A stretch of 64,000 nt of DNA from assembly GCF_000372485.1 (NCBI RefSeq), contig NZ_AQVA01000001.1, forward strand, positions 1-64,000. The letters are read 5' to 3'. Positions within the stretch are counted from its first letter, which is position 1, and each line of letters opens with the position of its first letter. This document shows positions 1 through 8,464 of this stretch, in pieces. Made by a program: the position numbers and the translations under genes. This DNA is from Oenococcus oeni DSM 20252 = AWRIB129. GTDB lineage: Bacteria; Bacillota; Bacilli; Lactobacillales; Lactobacillaceae. The notes under the pieces are model-generated. The model made no database searches. It was given only the letters and a program-made list of their open reading frames with translations, and was not told where the DNA came from.

Positions 1-134
1 AGGTAAAGAATAATTTCGTAATTTTTATTAAAAAAATTTTTCATAATCAGACTTTCTAATTTTAGCCCAAATCTTCCCGGTTAGGTTTTTGTTAATAAGT
101 AATTTAGAATAAATGTTGAATTAATAAATTTAGT

Positions 135-140
135 TATAAT
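135..140 (+). promoter_or_regulatory. -10 box of the exopolysaccharide cluster promoter
   Basis: A perfect TATAAT stands 10 bases before the ATG at 151, in a very AT-rich stretch. Initiation about 7 bases downstream of the box would leave a leader of only about 4 bases. No convincing -35 box at 16-18 bp spacing and no strong Shine-Dalgarno sequence are visible; only a purine run (AGAGA) touches the start codon. Confidence 0.5.
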
Positions 141-150
141 TAGACAGAGA

Positions 151-780
151 ATGACAGAACCGCAAAAACGTTACATACCTTTTAAGAGAATGATAGACAT
201 TGCCGGAAGTTTAGTTGGCATTGTTTTATTGTCCTGGCTTTTTTTAATTCTAATTATTTTGCAGAAAATAAATGACCTGCACGGGCCGATTTTCTATTTA
301 CATGACCGGGTTGGAAAAAACCATAAGCATTTCAAGCTGATCAAGTTTCGTTCGATGCGGGCTGATGCGGATACTTATTTCAAGCGTCACCCGGAAGACT
401 ATCAGACTTTTGTTAAAAACGATTACAAGTTTCCGGCCGGTGAGGATCCCCGGGTCACGAAGTTTGGTAGGATTTTACGGCGGACAAGCCTTGATGAGTT
501 GCCTCAGCTTTTTAATATTTTCGCCGGCCAGATGTCGATTGTTGGTCCACGCCCGGTTACCGAACCGGAATTGCGCTACTATGGTTCGAATGTTGACAAA
601 TTTTTAAGCGTTTTACCCGGGGCGATGGGTTTGTGGCAGGCAACCGGACGTTCCGACATTAAATATCCCGAGCGTGCCGAGATTGACCTTGAGTATGTCG
701 AACACATTGGTTTTTGGTATGACTGGTATATTGTTTATTTGACGATGAAGGCTATTTTTTCTCGTGCGGGGGCATATTGA
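151..780 (+). CDS. Priming sugar-1-phosphate transferase of EPS synthesis
   Basis: This is a polyprenyl-phosphate sugar-1-phosphate transferase (WcaJ/RfbP/CpsE type). It loads the first sugar onto undecaprenyl phosphate at the cytoplasmic membrane. The 209 residues match the short catalytic form: one N-terminal membrane segment (about 20-37), a KLIKFRSM motif around 62-69, then RRTSLDELPQLFN and the SIVGPRPV signature near 110-137. Base composition is less AT-rich than in the glycosyltransferases that follow. The next frame begins in a TGATG overlap at 778-782, suggesting translational coupling. The sugar donor cannot be told from sequence alone. Confidence 0.9.
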   Translation: MTEPQKRYIPFKRMIDIAGSLVGIVLLSWLFLILIILQKINDLHGPIFYLHDRVGKNHKHFKLIKFRSMRADADTYFKRHPEDYQTFVKNDYKFPAGEDPRVTKFGRILRRTSLDELPQLFNIFAGQMSIVGPRPVTEPELRYYGSNVDKFLSVLPGAMGLWQATGRSDIKYPERAEIDLEYVEHIGFWYDWYIVYLTMKAIFSRAGAY

Positions 781-1049
781 TGCAAGCAAAAATATATGTG
801 GCATCTCACAAACTTTATCAGATGCCTAGTGACCCTTTATATCAGCCGATTTGGGTTGGACATAGTAAATCAAGCAATCCTTTTGATTTACCGGCTGGAT
901 GGATTGGCGATGACAGCGGTGACAATATTAGCGACAAAAATTCCTCTTTTAATGAATTAACAGCTCTTTATTGGGCTTGGAAGAATTCCGATGCCGACAT
1001 AATCGGCCTTGTCCACTATCGAAGATATTTTTCGCTTAACCACAAATGA
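780..1049 (+). pseudogene. Truncated DUF4422 polysaccharide-synthesis protein
   Basis: The 89 residues look like the N-terminal third of DUF4422 capsular polysaccharide proteins, which are usually about 250 residues. Family-like segments are KIYVASHKLYQMP at the start, then GWIGDDSGDNIS and GLVHYRRYF near the end. The frame stops right after the HYRRYF segment and the next gene starts 13 bases later, with no remnant of the missing domain. This fits a recombination junction that replaced the 3' part with an AT-rich GT2 cassette. It starts in a TGATG overlap with the priming transferase. A short functional peptide cannot be excluded. Confidence 0.7.
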
Positions 1050-1062
1050 TAAAATCGATTAT

Positions 1063-2028
1063 ATGAGAAATAATATACCTAAAGTCGGCGTTGTAATACC
1101 AACTTATGAGAGACCGGATCATAGTGAGGCAAATGGTTTTGTTTTGGAAGCGATTCAAAGCGTTTTAGATCAAACTGTACCCGTTAATGATATTGTTGTC
1201 TCTATAGATGGAAGTTCGACTAATATTAAATCTTTGATTAAAAATAATTTTAAAGGGATTAAAATTATTGAATCAGTTGAAAAAGTTGGTGGCTCCAAGG
1301 CTAGAAATAATGGATTTGATTCTTTGGATGTAAATGATCAATTTGTTGCCTTTTTAGATGATGATGATAAGTGGTATCAAAATAAATTAAAAGAACAGTT
1401 AAATGAGGCTTTAAAACAGACTGATAGCCGTTATTTTATCTTTACAAATGTTGTATATGATGAACCCGATGGTCAAAAAATTAGACCCATTAATCGTATT
1501 TCTAATAATGAGAGTGCTGCTGATTTTATTTTTTTGCGACAAGGATATATAACCACTTCCAGTCTTCTTATTCCGTTTGAAACTTTTAATAATATACGAT
1601 TTAAGAATGGATTAAAAAAACATCAAGATTGGGATCTTATTTTCCGTTCCAATTTAATTAATGGTATCCGTATGATTCAAATTTTCGAACCATTAGTTTG
1701 GTATAGAATGCAATATTCTGGCAGAAACAATAGTGTTTCTTCTGTGATTGACTGGAAATTTTCGCATAATTGGATTATTGGTTTTAATAATCTAATTTCA
1801 AAAAAAGTCATTGCTTCTTTTGATAAAGACCAGGTATTGCCAGGCCTCATAAGCGATCATGAATTAGGCATATTGAATAAAATTTATTTTTACTTAATAG
1901 TTTCTTTAGATTTTAATTTTGGAATTTTCAATTGGTACTTATTAAAAAGAATGTTCTTTGTATTGTTTAATCATTTTATAGGTAAACATCTTAAAATATC
2001 TGATAAAGTAAAGGAAAAAAATGAGTAA
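1063..2028 (+). CDS. GT2 family glycosyltransferase
   Basis: This cytoplasmic GT-A-fold transferase probably adds one sugar to the lipid-linked repeat unit. From the ATG at 1063 it has 321 residues: VGVVIPTYERPD at the N-terminus, then GGSKARNNG, and the acidic metal-binding motif FLDDDDKW near residue 100. The open frame reaches back to 1009, but that part overlaps the truncated DUF4422 gene and precedes the family's usual beginning, so 1063 is preferred. The gene is much richer in AT than the priming transferase, which suggests separate acquisition. Donor and acceptor are unknown. Confidence 0.85.
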   Translation: MRNNIPKVGVVIPTYERPDHSEANGFVLEAIQSVLDQTVPVNDIVVSIDGSSTNIKSLIKNNFKGIKIIESVEKVGGSKARNNGFDSLDVNDQFVAFLDDDDKWYQNKLKEQLNEALKQTDSRYFIFTNVVYDEPDGQKIRPINRISNNESAADFIFLRQGYITTSSLLIPFETFNNIRFKNGLKKHQDWDLIFRSNLINGIRMIQIFEPLVWYRMQYSGRNNSVSSVIDWKFSHNWIIGFNNLISKKVIASFDKDQVLPGLISDHELGILNKIYFYLIVSLDFNFGIFNWYLLKRMFFVLFNHFIGKHLKISDKVKEKNE

Positions 2029-2917
2029 TTCTGTCTCTGCAATAATTGTTACTTATAACAGGTTACACGAGTTAAGAAAAAGCTTAACGGCATTAACAAA
2101 TATTCCTAGCAATTTATTAACTAACATTATTGTTATCAATAATGCTTCCAATGATGGAACTAAAGATTATTTATATGGTTTTTCTCAAAATAAAAGAATT
2201 AAAATTATTGATTTATCAGAAAATACTGGTGGAGCTGGCGGTTTTAATGCCGGAATTCGTTATTTTTATGAAAAATCTAGAACGGAATTCGCTTGGCTAA
2301 TGGATGATGATACTATTGTTACTGAGAATTCTCTAAGAGAGTTGCTTGAAGCTACCAAGTTAATAAAAGCTTCTTTTTATTCCAGTGATGTTCGGTGGGT
2401 AGATGGTTCCCCCGCTTTGATGAATGTGGTAAGAAAAACTGGTGATTTTGGTAATGGCTTAAAAAAAATCGAAAAGGCTACTTTTGTTTCTTTAATGATT
2501 CCCAGGAAATTTATTACCAGAGTTGGTTTTCCACAAAAAGAATATTTTATTTGGGGAGACGATATGGAATACACAGAACGTCTTTCGCGATTTTCTCCTG
2601 GTTGTTTTGTTACATCGAGTAAAGTTATTCATGAAATTAATAGCAATATTGCTTCTGGCGATATTTTTCATGAAAATAATCCTGACAGAATATCTAGGTA
2701 TTATTATGAATATAGAAACCGCCTTGTAACAGGCAAAAGGAGAAAAAATTTCTTTATTATCATTCGTCCCTTTATCCATACTTTTATTGATTTTTCTAAG
2801 GTTATTTTCGGAAAAACAAAATATAAATCTGAAAAAATAAAGCTTATTGTCAAAGGAACGAAAGATGGAATTTTCTTTAATCCAAAAATAGAGTATCCAA
2901 GTAAAAAAGAGGAATAA
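2021..2917 (+). CDS. GT2 glycosyltransferase, GlfT/rhamnosyl-transferase-like
   Basis: A 298-residue GT2 enzyme with SAIIVTYNR at the start, INNASNDGT, the NTGGAGGFNAG loop and the metal-binding WLMDDDT motif. The GG-GGF loop is typical of the galactofuranosyl/rhamnosyl-type GT2 subgroup, so a deoxysugar or furanose donor is plausible but unproven. A good ribosome site (AAAGGA) precedes the ATG, and the gene overlaps its upstream neighbour by 8 bases. It shares fold and loop motifs with the next gene and the two may be old duplicates. Confidence 0.85.
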   Translation: MSNSVSAIIVTYNRLHELRKSLTALTNIPSNLLTNIIVINNASNDGTKDYLYGFSQNKRIKIIDLSENTGGAGGFNAGIRYFYEKSRTEFAWLMDDDTIVTENSLRELLEATKLIKASFYSSDVRWVDGSPALMNVVRKTGDFGNGLKKIEKATFVSLMIPRKFITRVGFPQKEYFIWGDDMEYTERLSRFSPGCFVTSSKVIHEINSNIASGDIFHENNPDRISRYYYEYRNRLVTGKRRKNFFIIIRPFIHTFIDFSKVIFGKTKYKSEKIKLIVKGTKDGIFFNPKIEYPSKKEE

Positions 2918-3855
2918 TGATTTCACATTTTTCGTATGCAAATTTAATAGTTACATTTAATAGAAAAGATAAACTTATTAACGCTATTCGTTTTATTCTT
3001 AACCAAAATCCGGCTCCCAAATATATAGTTATAGTTGATAATAATTCGACCGATGGAACTAATGAATATCTTAAAAGCCAAGGAATTCTTGATCAAAAAG
3101 AAATCTTATATTTTAAGTTACCCGAAAATGTTGGCGGGTCGGGAGGATTTTCCTATGCCTTGAAAAAAGTCCGAGAACTTGATGTTGATTGGATTGCTTT
3201 TGGAGATGATGACGCATACTATCAACCTGGTTTCTTCAAAACCATTTCTGAGGCTGCAGACAAACATCCTAATATTAAAGCTTTTACAGGAACTGTAAAA
3301 TTGAATGATGGGAGAATAGATATTTCTCATCGAATACATATAAAGGATTGGGGTATGCTTCGTTATAGTTATATCCCTTTAAGTTATTACAAAAAAGATT
3401 TTTCCATTGATATGTTCACCTTTGTTGGGAGTGTTATTAACAAAGATATTATTAATAGTATTGGCAATATCAATTCAAAATATTTTATCTGGATGGATGA
3501 TTTAGAATTTTCCGTTAGGGTAAGAGAAAAAACAGATATCATTAATCTAATTGATGCAACTGTGATTCATGACACTCCCATTTCTGCGATGGACTTTAAA
3601 AGTAATTTTAAACCTGATTGGCGTGATTATTATGGAGTTAGAAATAAAATAGATATGTGTGATGTTCATGGAAAATCTTTTCGTCGGAAGTTTTATCCAA
3701 TTGCTGTCTGGATCAAAAATATTTTAGAGGTTACGCATAAAAGATTTAAGGGCCATAGATTGTATAGAATGCGTCAAGTTACAGATGCTATTATCGATGC
3801 AAAAAAACATTCTTTTGGTAAAAATCCAAAGTACTTGCCTAACAAAGATAGTTGA
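2917..3855 (+). CDS. GT2 glycosyltransferase, paralogue-like to the preceding gene
   Basis: A 312-residue GT2 enzyme. Visible motifs are NLIVTFNRKDKL, VDNNSTDGT, NVGGSGGFSYAL and the FGDDDAYY metal site, followed by a C-terminal YFIWMDDLEF segment. Its start overlaps the preceding gene's stop region, with GAGG just upstream. It is the third consecutive AT-rich glycosyltransferase, so the repeat unit probably needs at least three sugar additions besides priming. Followed by 177 bases of gene-free, strongly AT-rich DNA that may carry a second internal promoter. Confidence 0.85.
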   Translation: MISHFSYANLIVTFNRKDKLINAIRFILNQNPAPKYIVIVDNNSTDGTNEYLKSQGILDQKEILYFKLPENVGGSGGFSYALKKVRELDVDWIAFGDDDAYYQPGFFKTISEAADKHPNIKAFTGTVKLNDGRIDISHRIHIKDWGMLRYSYIPLSYYKKDFSIDMFTFVGSVINKDIINSIGNINSKYFIWMDDLEFSVRVREKTDIINLIDATVIHDTPISAMDFKSNFKPDWRDYYGVRNKIDMCDVHGKSFRRKFYPIAVWIKNILEVTHKRFKGHRLYRMRQVTDAIIDAKKHSFGKNPKYLPNKDS

Positions 3856-4032
3856 TTCTTATCAAAAAATTGTAATATCTATTAAATTAATTATTATGTG
3901 AATTAAATAATGTAAACTTATAATGTTTTAAATTTTTATTGAAATATTGATTTCAATAATTTATTATTTTTACAGATTTTAAGAAAATATAAAATTTTAT
4001 TATTATACCGGATTGGAACGTAAAGGACAAAA

Positions 4033-4677
4033 ATGAACAAAACTCAATTTACATTGAAAGACCTGGTTAAACACCTGATCAAATATTCCTGGTTAACTCT
4101 TATTTTAGTAATTATTGGAGCAGGAGGGACCTATATATATACAAATAAGGTTTCGCCCTATCCCGGAAATTTATATTCGGCTTCAAGAAATGTGCTTATA
4201 AAGAGCAAAAATAATAAATATTCTTCAATTAAAGCCGACTGGTCCTTAATTAACAGTTATATTGTTGTGGCAAGTGATGATAAGATTATAAGCGCTACAA
4301 AAAAACAATTATTAAAAGATGGGACCAAGATTTCAGAAAAAGAAATCAAAAAAGAAGTTAGTATTAATTCGATTAAAGGTACTCTTTTTATTAAAATTAG
4401 TGCAAATTCTCCAAAAAAAAATGTTTCTGCTAAATTAGTAAATGTATATTCGGAATCATTTGCAAAACTTGGGCCTACATTGGTCTCTTCGATGCCTAAA
4501 CCAATTCTAATGTCGAAAGCCCAGAACACTAAATTAGCTACTTCAGCTAAATCCATTCATTCAATTCATAAAAAAGGAATTGTTTTTGGCGCTGGTTTTG
4601 GCTTTGTATGCGGAATAATTATTTCTTTAATTATCGCTATTTATGATAATTATAAAAAAATAGGTAAATCGGAGTAA
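4033..4677 (+). CDS. Wzz/YveK-type polysaccharide chain-length protein
   Basis: A 214-residue membrane protein with the Wzz topology: a membrane helix at about 18-38, an extracellular Lys/Ser-rich domain, and a second helix at about 182-204 (GIVFGAGFGFVCGIIISLII). It has no C-terminal tyrosine-kinase domain, as expected where the kinase is a separate gene; no kinase lies in this window. It should set polymer length together with the polymerase encoded next. AAAGGA lies 6 bases before the ATG at 4033. Confidence 0.8.
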   Translation: MNKTQFTLKDLVKHLIKYSWLTLILVIIGAGGTYIYTNKVSPYPGNLYSASRNVLIKSKNNKYSSIKADWSLINSYIVVASDDKIISATKKQLLKDGTKISEKEIKKEVSINSIKGTLFIKISANSPKKNVSAKLVNVYSESFAKLGPTLVSSMPKPILMSKAQNTKLATSAKSIHSIHKKGIVFGAGFGFVCGIIISLIIAIYDNYKKIGKSE

Positions 4678-4686
4678 TTTTTAGTT

Positions 4687-6042
4687 ATGCAATTTCTTCT
4701 TTTACCATTGACTTTCTTATCTAAGTTTTTCGATGTATATGGTTTCTTTTTAGTTTTTCTCGTTATTTTGTGGACACTCTTCAAGAGACCAGAAGACATT
4801 CCTAAGATTATTCCGTCTTGGAAAACTTTCATTTTTTGGTCCGTGATGATTCTATTTCAATTTTTAGCAATGTTATTGAGTTTTCCTTTTTCTGCAAAAG
4901 CCAATATTCCAATAGGTATGTTTAAATCCTTTTCTCTTATTTTGGAAGAAGTTTTGATGATTTGGATGGTGTATGCATTTTCAAAACTTTTTATTGTTTC
5001 TAAAATTGATGCTGTTAAATTTATTAGATGGGCAATTTATGGTTATATTTTATATTCTTTTCTCGTAATCGTTCCTGAAGTTTTTATAACTTTGGGTTTT
5101 CATTTTTTTGATGGATATATCAATTTTTTGGCATCGATATTTGAAACGAGGTGGACTGGAAGAACAGATTTTTACGACTTAGGAAGCTATGCTGTAACCC
5201 AAGGAAGGGTTAATGGTTTTGAAGGTGAATCTCCTGTATTTGCAAATTTGTTAGGTGTGGTTTATATTCCGATTTTTATTGGGTTAATCATTGGGAAGGA
5301 TCATTCGGTATTCAAAAAACCAGCATTTATTTTATGGCCGCTTGTTATTTTTAGTATGGTCTTTCTTTTAATGGCAAAGACGACTACCGGAATTTTAACA
5401 ATTATTTTTCTCTACATTTCTTGGTTATTTTTTTCGAATTCAAAGGATCGAAGATTTCTTTTATTTATGGGAATTATTGGTCTATTAATTATAGGCTGTT
5501 CTTATATTTTTATTAATCCTGTTCACACTATCCTTAACCAGTTTTTGTTTCAGAAACAAGGAACATCAAATCGTATTGGAGGGACTATAGGGTTAATTCT
5601 AACTTTTTTGTCTAAACCTATATTTGGCACAGGGCAAGGGTTTGCTGGATATTTTATAAATGAAAATGTCCCACTGTGGTCAACTCATAATTGGGAATAT
5701 CAATACATATATTCAAAATTAGGATACCCAGTTTTGAGTGGCCTTTTTGGTGCTTTTGCTCAGTATGGCCTTGTAATTATGGTTCCATTCTTGTTTTTCT
5801 TTTCTAAATATATATTTAATTTATCTGCGAAAAGGAAACACTATTTTAATTTGGGAGTTAGAAGAGATGACTTTTATTTTTCAATGCTTAATAGTTCAGA
5901 AATAACTCTTTTCGTTATAATTTTTAGTTCTATACTTTCTTTCGATTTATTTAAATGGTCGATTTTCTTTATTTTATTCTTTTACTGGAGAATCATGTAC
6001 CTCTCTGATATAAAAAATAAAAAGTTCCCTGAAATAAATTAA
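4687..6042 (+). CDS. Wzy-like polysaccharide polymerase
   Basis: A 451-residue integral membrane protein with about ten to twelve hydrophobic helices and a large loop around residues 290-350 (GTGQGFAGYF, STHNWEYQYIYSKLGYP), as in O-antigen polymerase/ligase-family proteins. It is assigned as the polymerase because of topology and its place between the chain-length protein and the flippase. Polymerases diverge greatly, so no residue can be called catalytic here. The Shine-Dalgarno is weak (GGAG, 13 bases before the ATG). Composition is strongly AT-rich. Confidence 0.75.
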   Translation: MQFLLLPLTFLSKFFDVYGFFLVFLVILWTLFKRPEDIPKIIPSWKTFIFWSVMILFQFLAMLLSFPFSAKANIPIGMFKSFSLILEEVLMIWMVYAFSKLFIVSKIDAVKFIRWAIYGYILYSFLVIVPEVFITLGFHFFDGYINFLASIFETRWTGRTDFYDLGSYAVTQGRVNGFEGESPVFANLLGVVYIPIFIGLIIGKDHSVFKKPAFILWPLVIFSMVFLLMAKTTTGILTIIFLYISWLFFSNSKDRRFLLFMGIIGLLIIGCSYIFINPVHTILNQFLFQKQGTSNRIGGTIGLILTFLSKPIFGTGQGFAGYFINENVPLWSTHNWEYQYIYSKLGYPVLSGLFGAFAQYGLVIMVPFLFFFSKYIFNLSAKRKHYFNLGVRRDDFYFSMLNSSEITLFVIIFSSILSFDLFKWSIFFILFFYWRIMYLSDIKNKKFPEIN

Positions 6043-6123
6043 TCGAGTATTTAATTATTTTTATTTGTATTTAGCAATTAGATAGTTAGTTGTCTATAAT
6101 TGACTAGTCGAGGTACTTTTTTT

Positions 6124-7290
6124 ATGAAAATTGCAGTTATCGGTACAGGTTATGTTGGTCTTTCATTAGCCACACTTTTGTCTCAACAAAACGAAGTTAA
6201 GGCATTGGACATTATTGCCGAAAAAGTTGAGAAAATTAATCGAAAAGTCAGTCCGATTGTCGATCATGATATTACGGATTTTTTTGAGCACAAAAATTTA
6301 AAGCTTCAAGCGACTCTGGATCCTAAAGAAGCAATTACAGCGGCTAGTTTTGTTATCATCGCAACGCCAACCAATTATGATCCGCAAACAAATCATTTTG
6401 ATACATCCAGCGTTGAAGCTGCTATCAAAGAAACAATCGAAATCAACCCACAGGCGCAAATTGTTATTAAATCTACAATTCCGGTTGGTTTTGTTGATAA
6501 GGCAATTCGGCATTTTGATTTTAAAAAGATTCTCTTCTCTCCTGAATTTTTGCGTGAAGGTAAGGCTTTAAGCGACAATCTATATCCAAGTCGAATTATT
6601 GTCGGCTCTCAGTCCAAAGAGGCTCATCAATTTGCCGAGTTGTTGAAGCAGGCGGCAATTAAAGAAAATATTCCGATTTTGTTTACCAACAGTGAAGAAG
6701 CCGAAGCAATTAAACTTTTCTCGAATACATATTTGGCTATGCGAGTGGCTTATTTTAACGAATTGGATACCTACGCCGTCAGCAACAATCTTGATACAGC
6801 AAAGATTATCAAAGGTGTCGGGATGGATCCGCGGATTGGTGATTTTTACAACAACCCGAGTTTTGGTTATGGCGGTTATTGCCTGCCAAAAGATTCCAAG
6901 CAATTATTAGCCTCTTATGAGGGAGTTCCACAGGAACTGATGACAGCAATCGTGAAATCCAATGACACCAGGAAACGGTTTATTGTTAAACGAATATTGT
7001 CGAAAAAACCGAAAACAGTTGGAATCTATAAATTGGCTATGAAGTCTGGCTCCGACAATTTCCGCCAGTCATCGATTATTGATGTTATGAATTACTTGGC
7101 TGAAAACAATATTGAAATCATTATCTATGAACCAACTCTAAAAACAAAACTTTTTCAAGGGAAAGAGGTTGATAACGATTTGACTGATTTTAAAAATAGG
7201 GTTGATCTAATCATTGCCAATCGGGTCACTGAAGAAATTAAAGACTCGGCAGATAAACTCTACACTAGGGATCAATGGGAAAGAGACTAA
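6124..7290 (+). CDS. ugd: UDP-glucose 6-dehydrogenase family enzyme
   Basis: This NAD-dependent enzyme oxidises UDP-glucose (or a related UDP-sugar) to the uronate for EPS precursor supply. The 388 residues show the N-terminal dinucleotide fold IGTGYVGLSLAT, ATPTNYD, the substrate segment FSPEFLREGKAL, and the active-site cysteine in GYGGYCLPKD. The frame opens at 6100, but GAGG sits about 10 bases before the ATG at 6124, which begins exactly at the family's MKIAVIGTGY. It is less AT-rich than its neighbours on both sides, resembling housekeeping genes in the window. The polymer may therefore contain glucuronate or a related acid. Confidence 0.9.
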   Translation: MKIAVIGTGYVGLSLATLLSQQNEVKALDIIAEKVEKINRKVSPIVDHDITDFFEHKNLKLQATLDPKEAITAASFVIIATPTNYDPQTNHFDTSSVEAAIKETIEINPQAQIVIKSTIPVGFVDKAIRHFDFKKILFSPEFLREGKALSDNLYPSRIIVGSQSKEAHQFAELLKQAAIKENIPILFTNSEEAEAIKLFSNTYLAMRVAYFNELDTYAVSNNLDTAKIIKGVGMDPRIGDFYNNPSFGYGGYCLPKDSKQLLASYEGVPQELMTAIVKSNDTRKRFIVKRILSKKPKTVGIYKLAMKSGSDNFRQSSIIDVMNYLAENNIEIIIYEPTLKTKLFQGKEVDNDLTDFKNRVDLIIANRVTEEIKDSADKLYTRDQWERD

Positions 7291-7297
7291 TTTACTT

Positions 7298-8464
7298 TTG
7301 AAAAAAATTCTTTTTGTAATTAATGATTTAGACATTGGCGGTTTGCAACGTGTAGTATCTATTGTTGCTGATGCTATTAACAAGTTGGATGATTTTCAGT
7401 CATCCATTTTTGTTGTTCAAAGCGATATACCGGTTTTTTATCAGACTGAATCTACTATCTTAGATTCTCAGAAGGATACTACAAAAGAAAATAACATTGT
7501 TGTACCTTTTTATCAAAAGCCCGGAATGATTAGAGCAGTTAAGAAAACTCTGAAAAAAAATCGCATAGGCAAATATTTAAGATTCCGTTTAAGAAATAGA
7601 CGTATTATTGGATCTTTACTAGATGTCATTGAAAAAAATAATTATTTCACAGTTGTTCTTACGGCTGATTATACGTCTTATGCTCCTTTTATTAAAAACA
7701 GGTTTCCACATTTAAAAGTTATTTCCTGGCAACATAATAGTTTTGATGTTTATATGAATAATTATTTCGTTGTTATTAAACAGCAATATATAAAAGGATT
7801 ACGATTTTCAGACGTTGTGGTTTCCTTAACTAAATCTGATGCAAAAAAATTCAGGAAGTTTAACGAGCGTTCCTTAGAAATTCCAAATCCTATTACAATT
7901 AATAATTCTGCTAATCATATTTCTGATCTGAAAAAACACGTGATCTCCTGGGTAGGTAGAGCATCAGATTGGCAGCATAAGGGGACAGATTATTTATTAA
8001 AAATAGCCGCACATTTGCCTGATGATTGGATCATTTCTGTTGCCGGAGATGTTGATCCCTTAAAAATGGATCAGGTATTAAATCAAGGTGATATCGAACG
8101 TGCCCGAGGAAAAATTGTTTATAAGGGTCCTTTAAAAGGAAAAGATTTAGTGCAGCACTATGTCAATAGTTCAATATTTTTAATGACTTCACGTTGGGAA
8201 GGATTTGGCTTGGTCATCACTGAAGCGATGTCTTGTGGTCTGCCAATTGTTTTATTTGATCAAACCGGTGCTAAAGCGGTAACTAACGGTGGAGAGTTTG
8301 GAAAAATAATCCAACCTGGTGATCTTACGGGTATGGACAAATATCTAATTGAATTAACCAGAAATATTAATTTGCGTAAACAGTGGCAGGAAAGGTCAAT
8401 CGCGAGGTCCAAAAATTATATGATGAACCATATCATTGACGAATGGGCTACTATTTTAAATTAA
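7298..8464 (+). CDS. GT4 family glycosyltransferase (TTG start)
   Basis: A 388-residue GT-B enzyme. The N-terminal fold begins KKILFVINDLDIGGLQRV, and the C-terminal donor domain carries ISWVGRASDWQHKG and the retaining GT4 signature SRWEGFGLVITEAMSCGLP. The frame is open from 7214, inside ugd, but the conserved N-terminus begins only at the TTG at 7298, preceded by the purine run GGGAAAGAGA, so a TTG start is chosen. It ends in a TAATG overlap with the flippase gene. AT-rich like the other transferases. Sugar unknown. Confidence 0.85.
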   Translation: MKKILFVINDLDIGGLQRVVSIVADAINKLDDFQSSIFVVQSDIPVFYQTESTILDSQKDTTKENNIVVPFYQKPGMIRAVKKTLKKNRIGKYLRFRLRNRRIIGSLLDVIEKNNYFTVVLTADYTSYAPFIKNRFPHLKVISWQHNSFDVYMNNYFVVIKQQYIKGLRFSDVVVSLTKSDAKKFRKFNERSLEIPNPITINNSANHISDLKKHVISWVGRASDWQHKGTDYLLKIAAHLPDDWIISVAGDVDPLKMDQVLNQGDIERARGKIVYKGPLKGKDLVQHYVNSSIFLMTSRWEGFGLVITEAMSCGLPIVLFDQTGAKAVTNGGEFGKIIQPGDLTGMDKYLIELTRNINLRKQWQERSIARSKNYMMNHIIDEWATILN

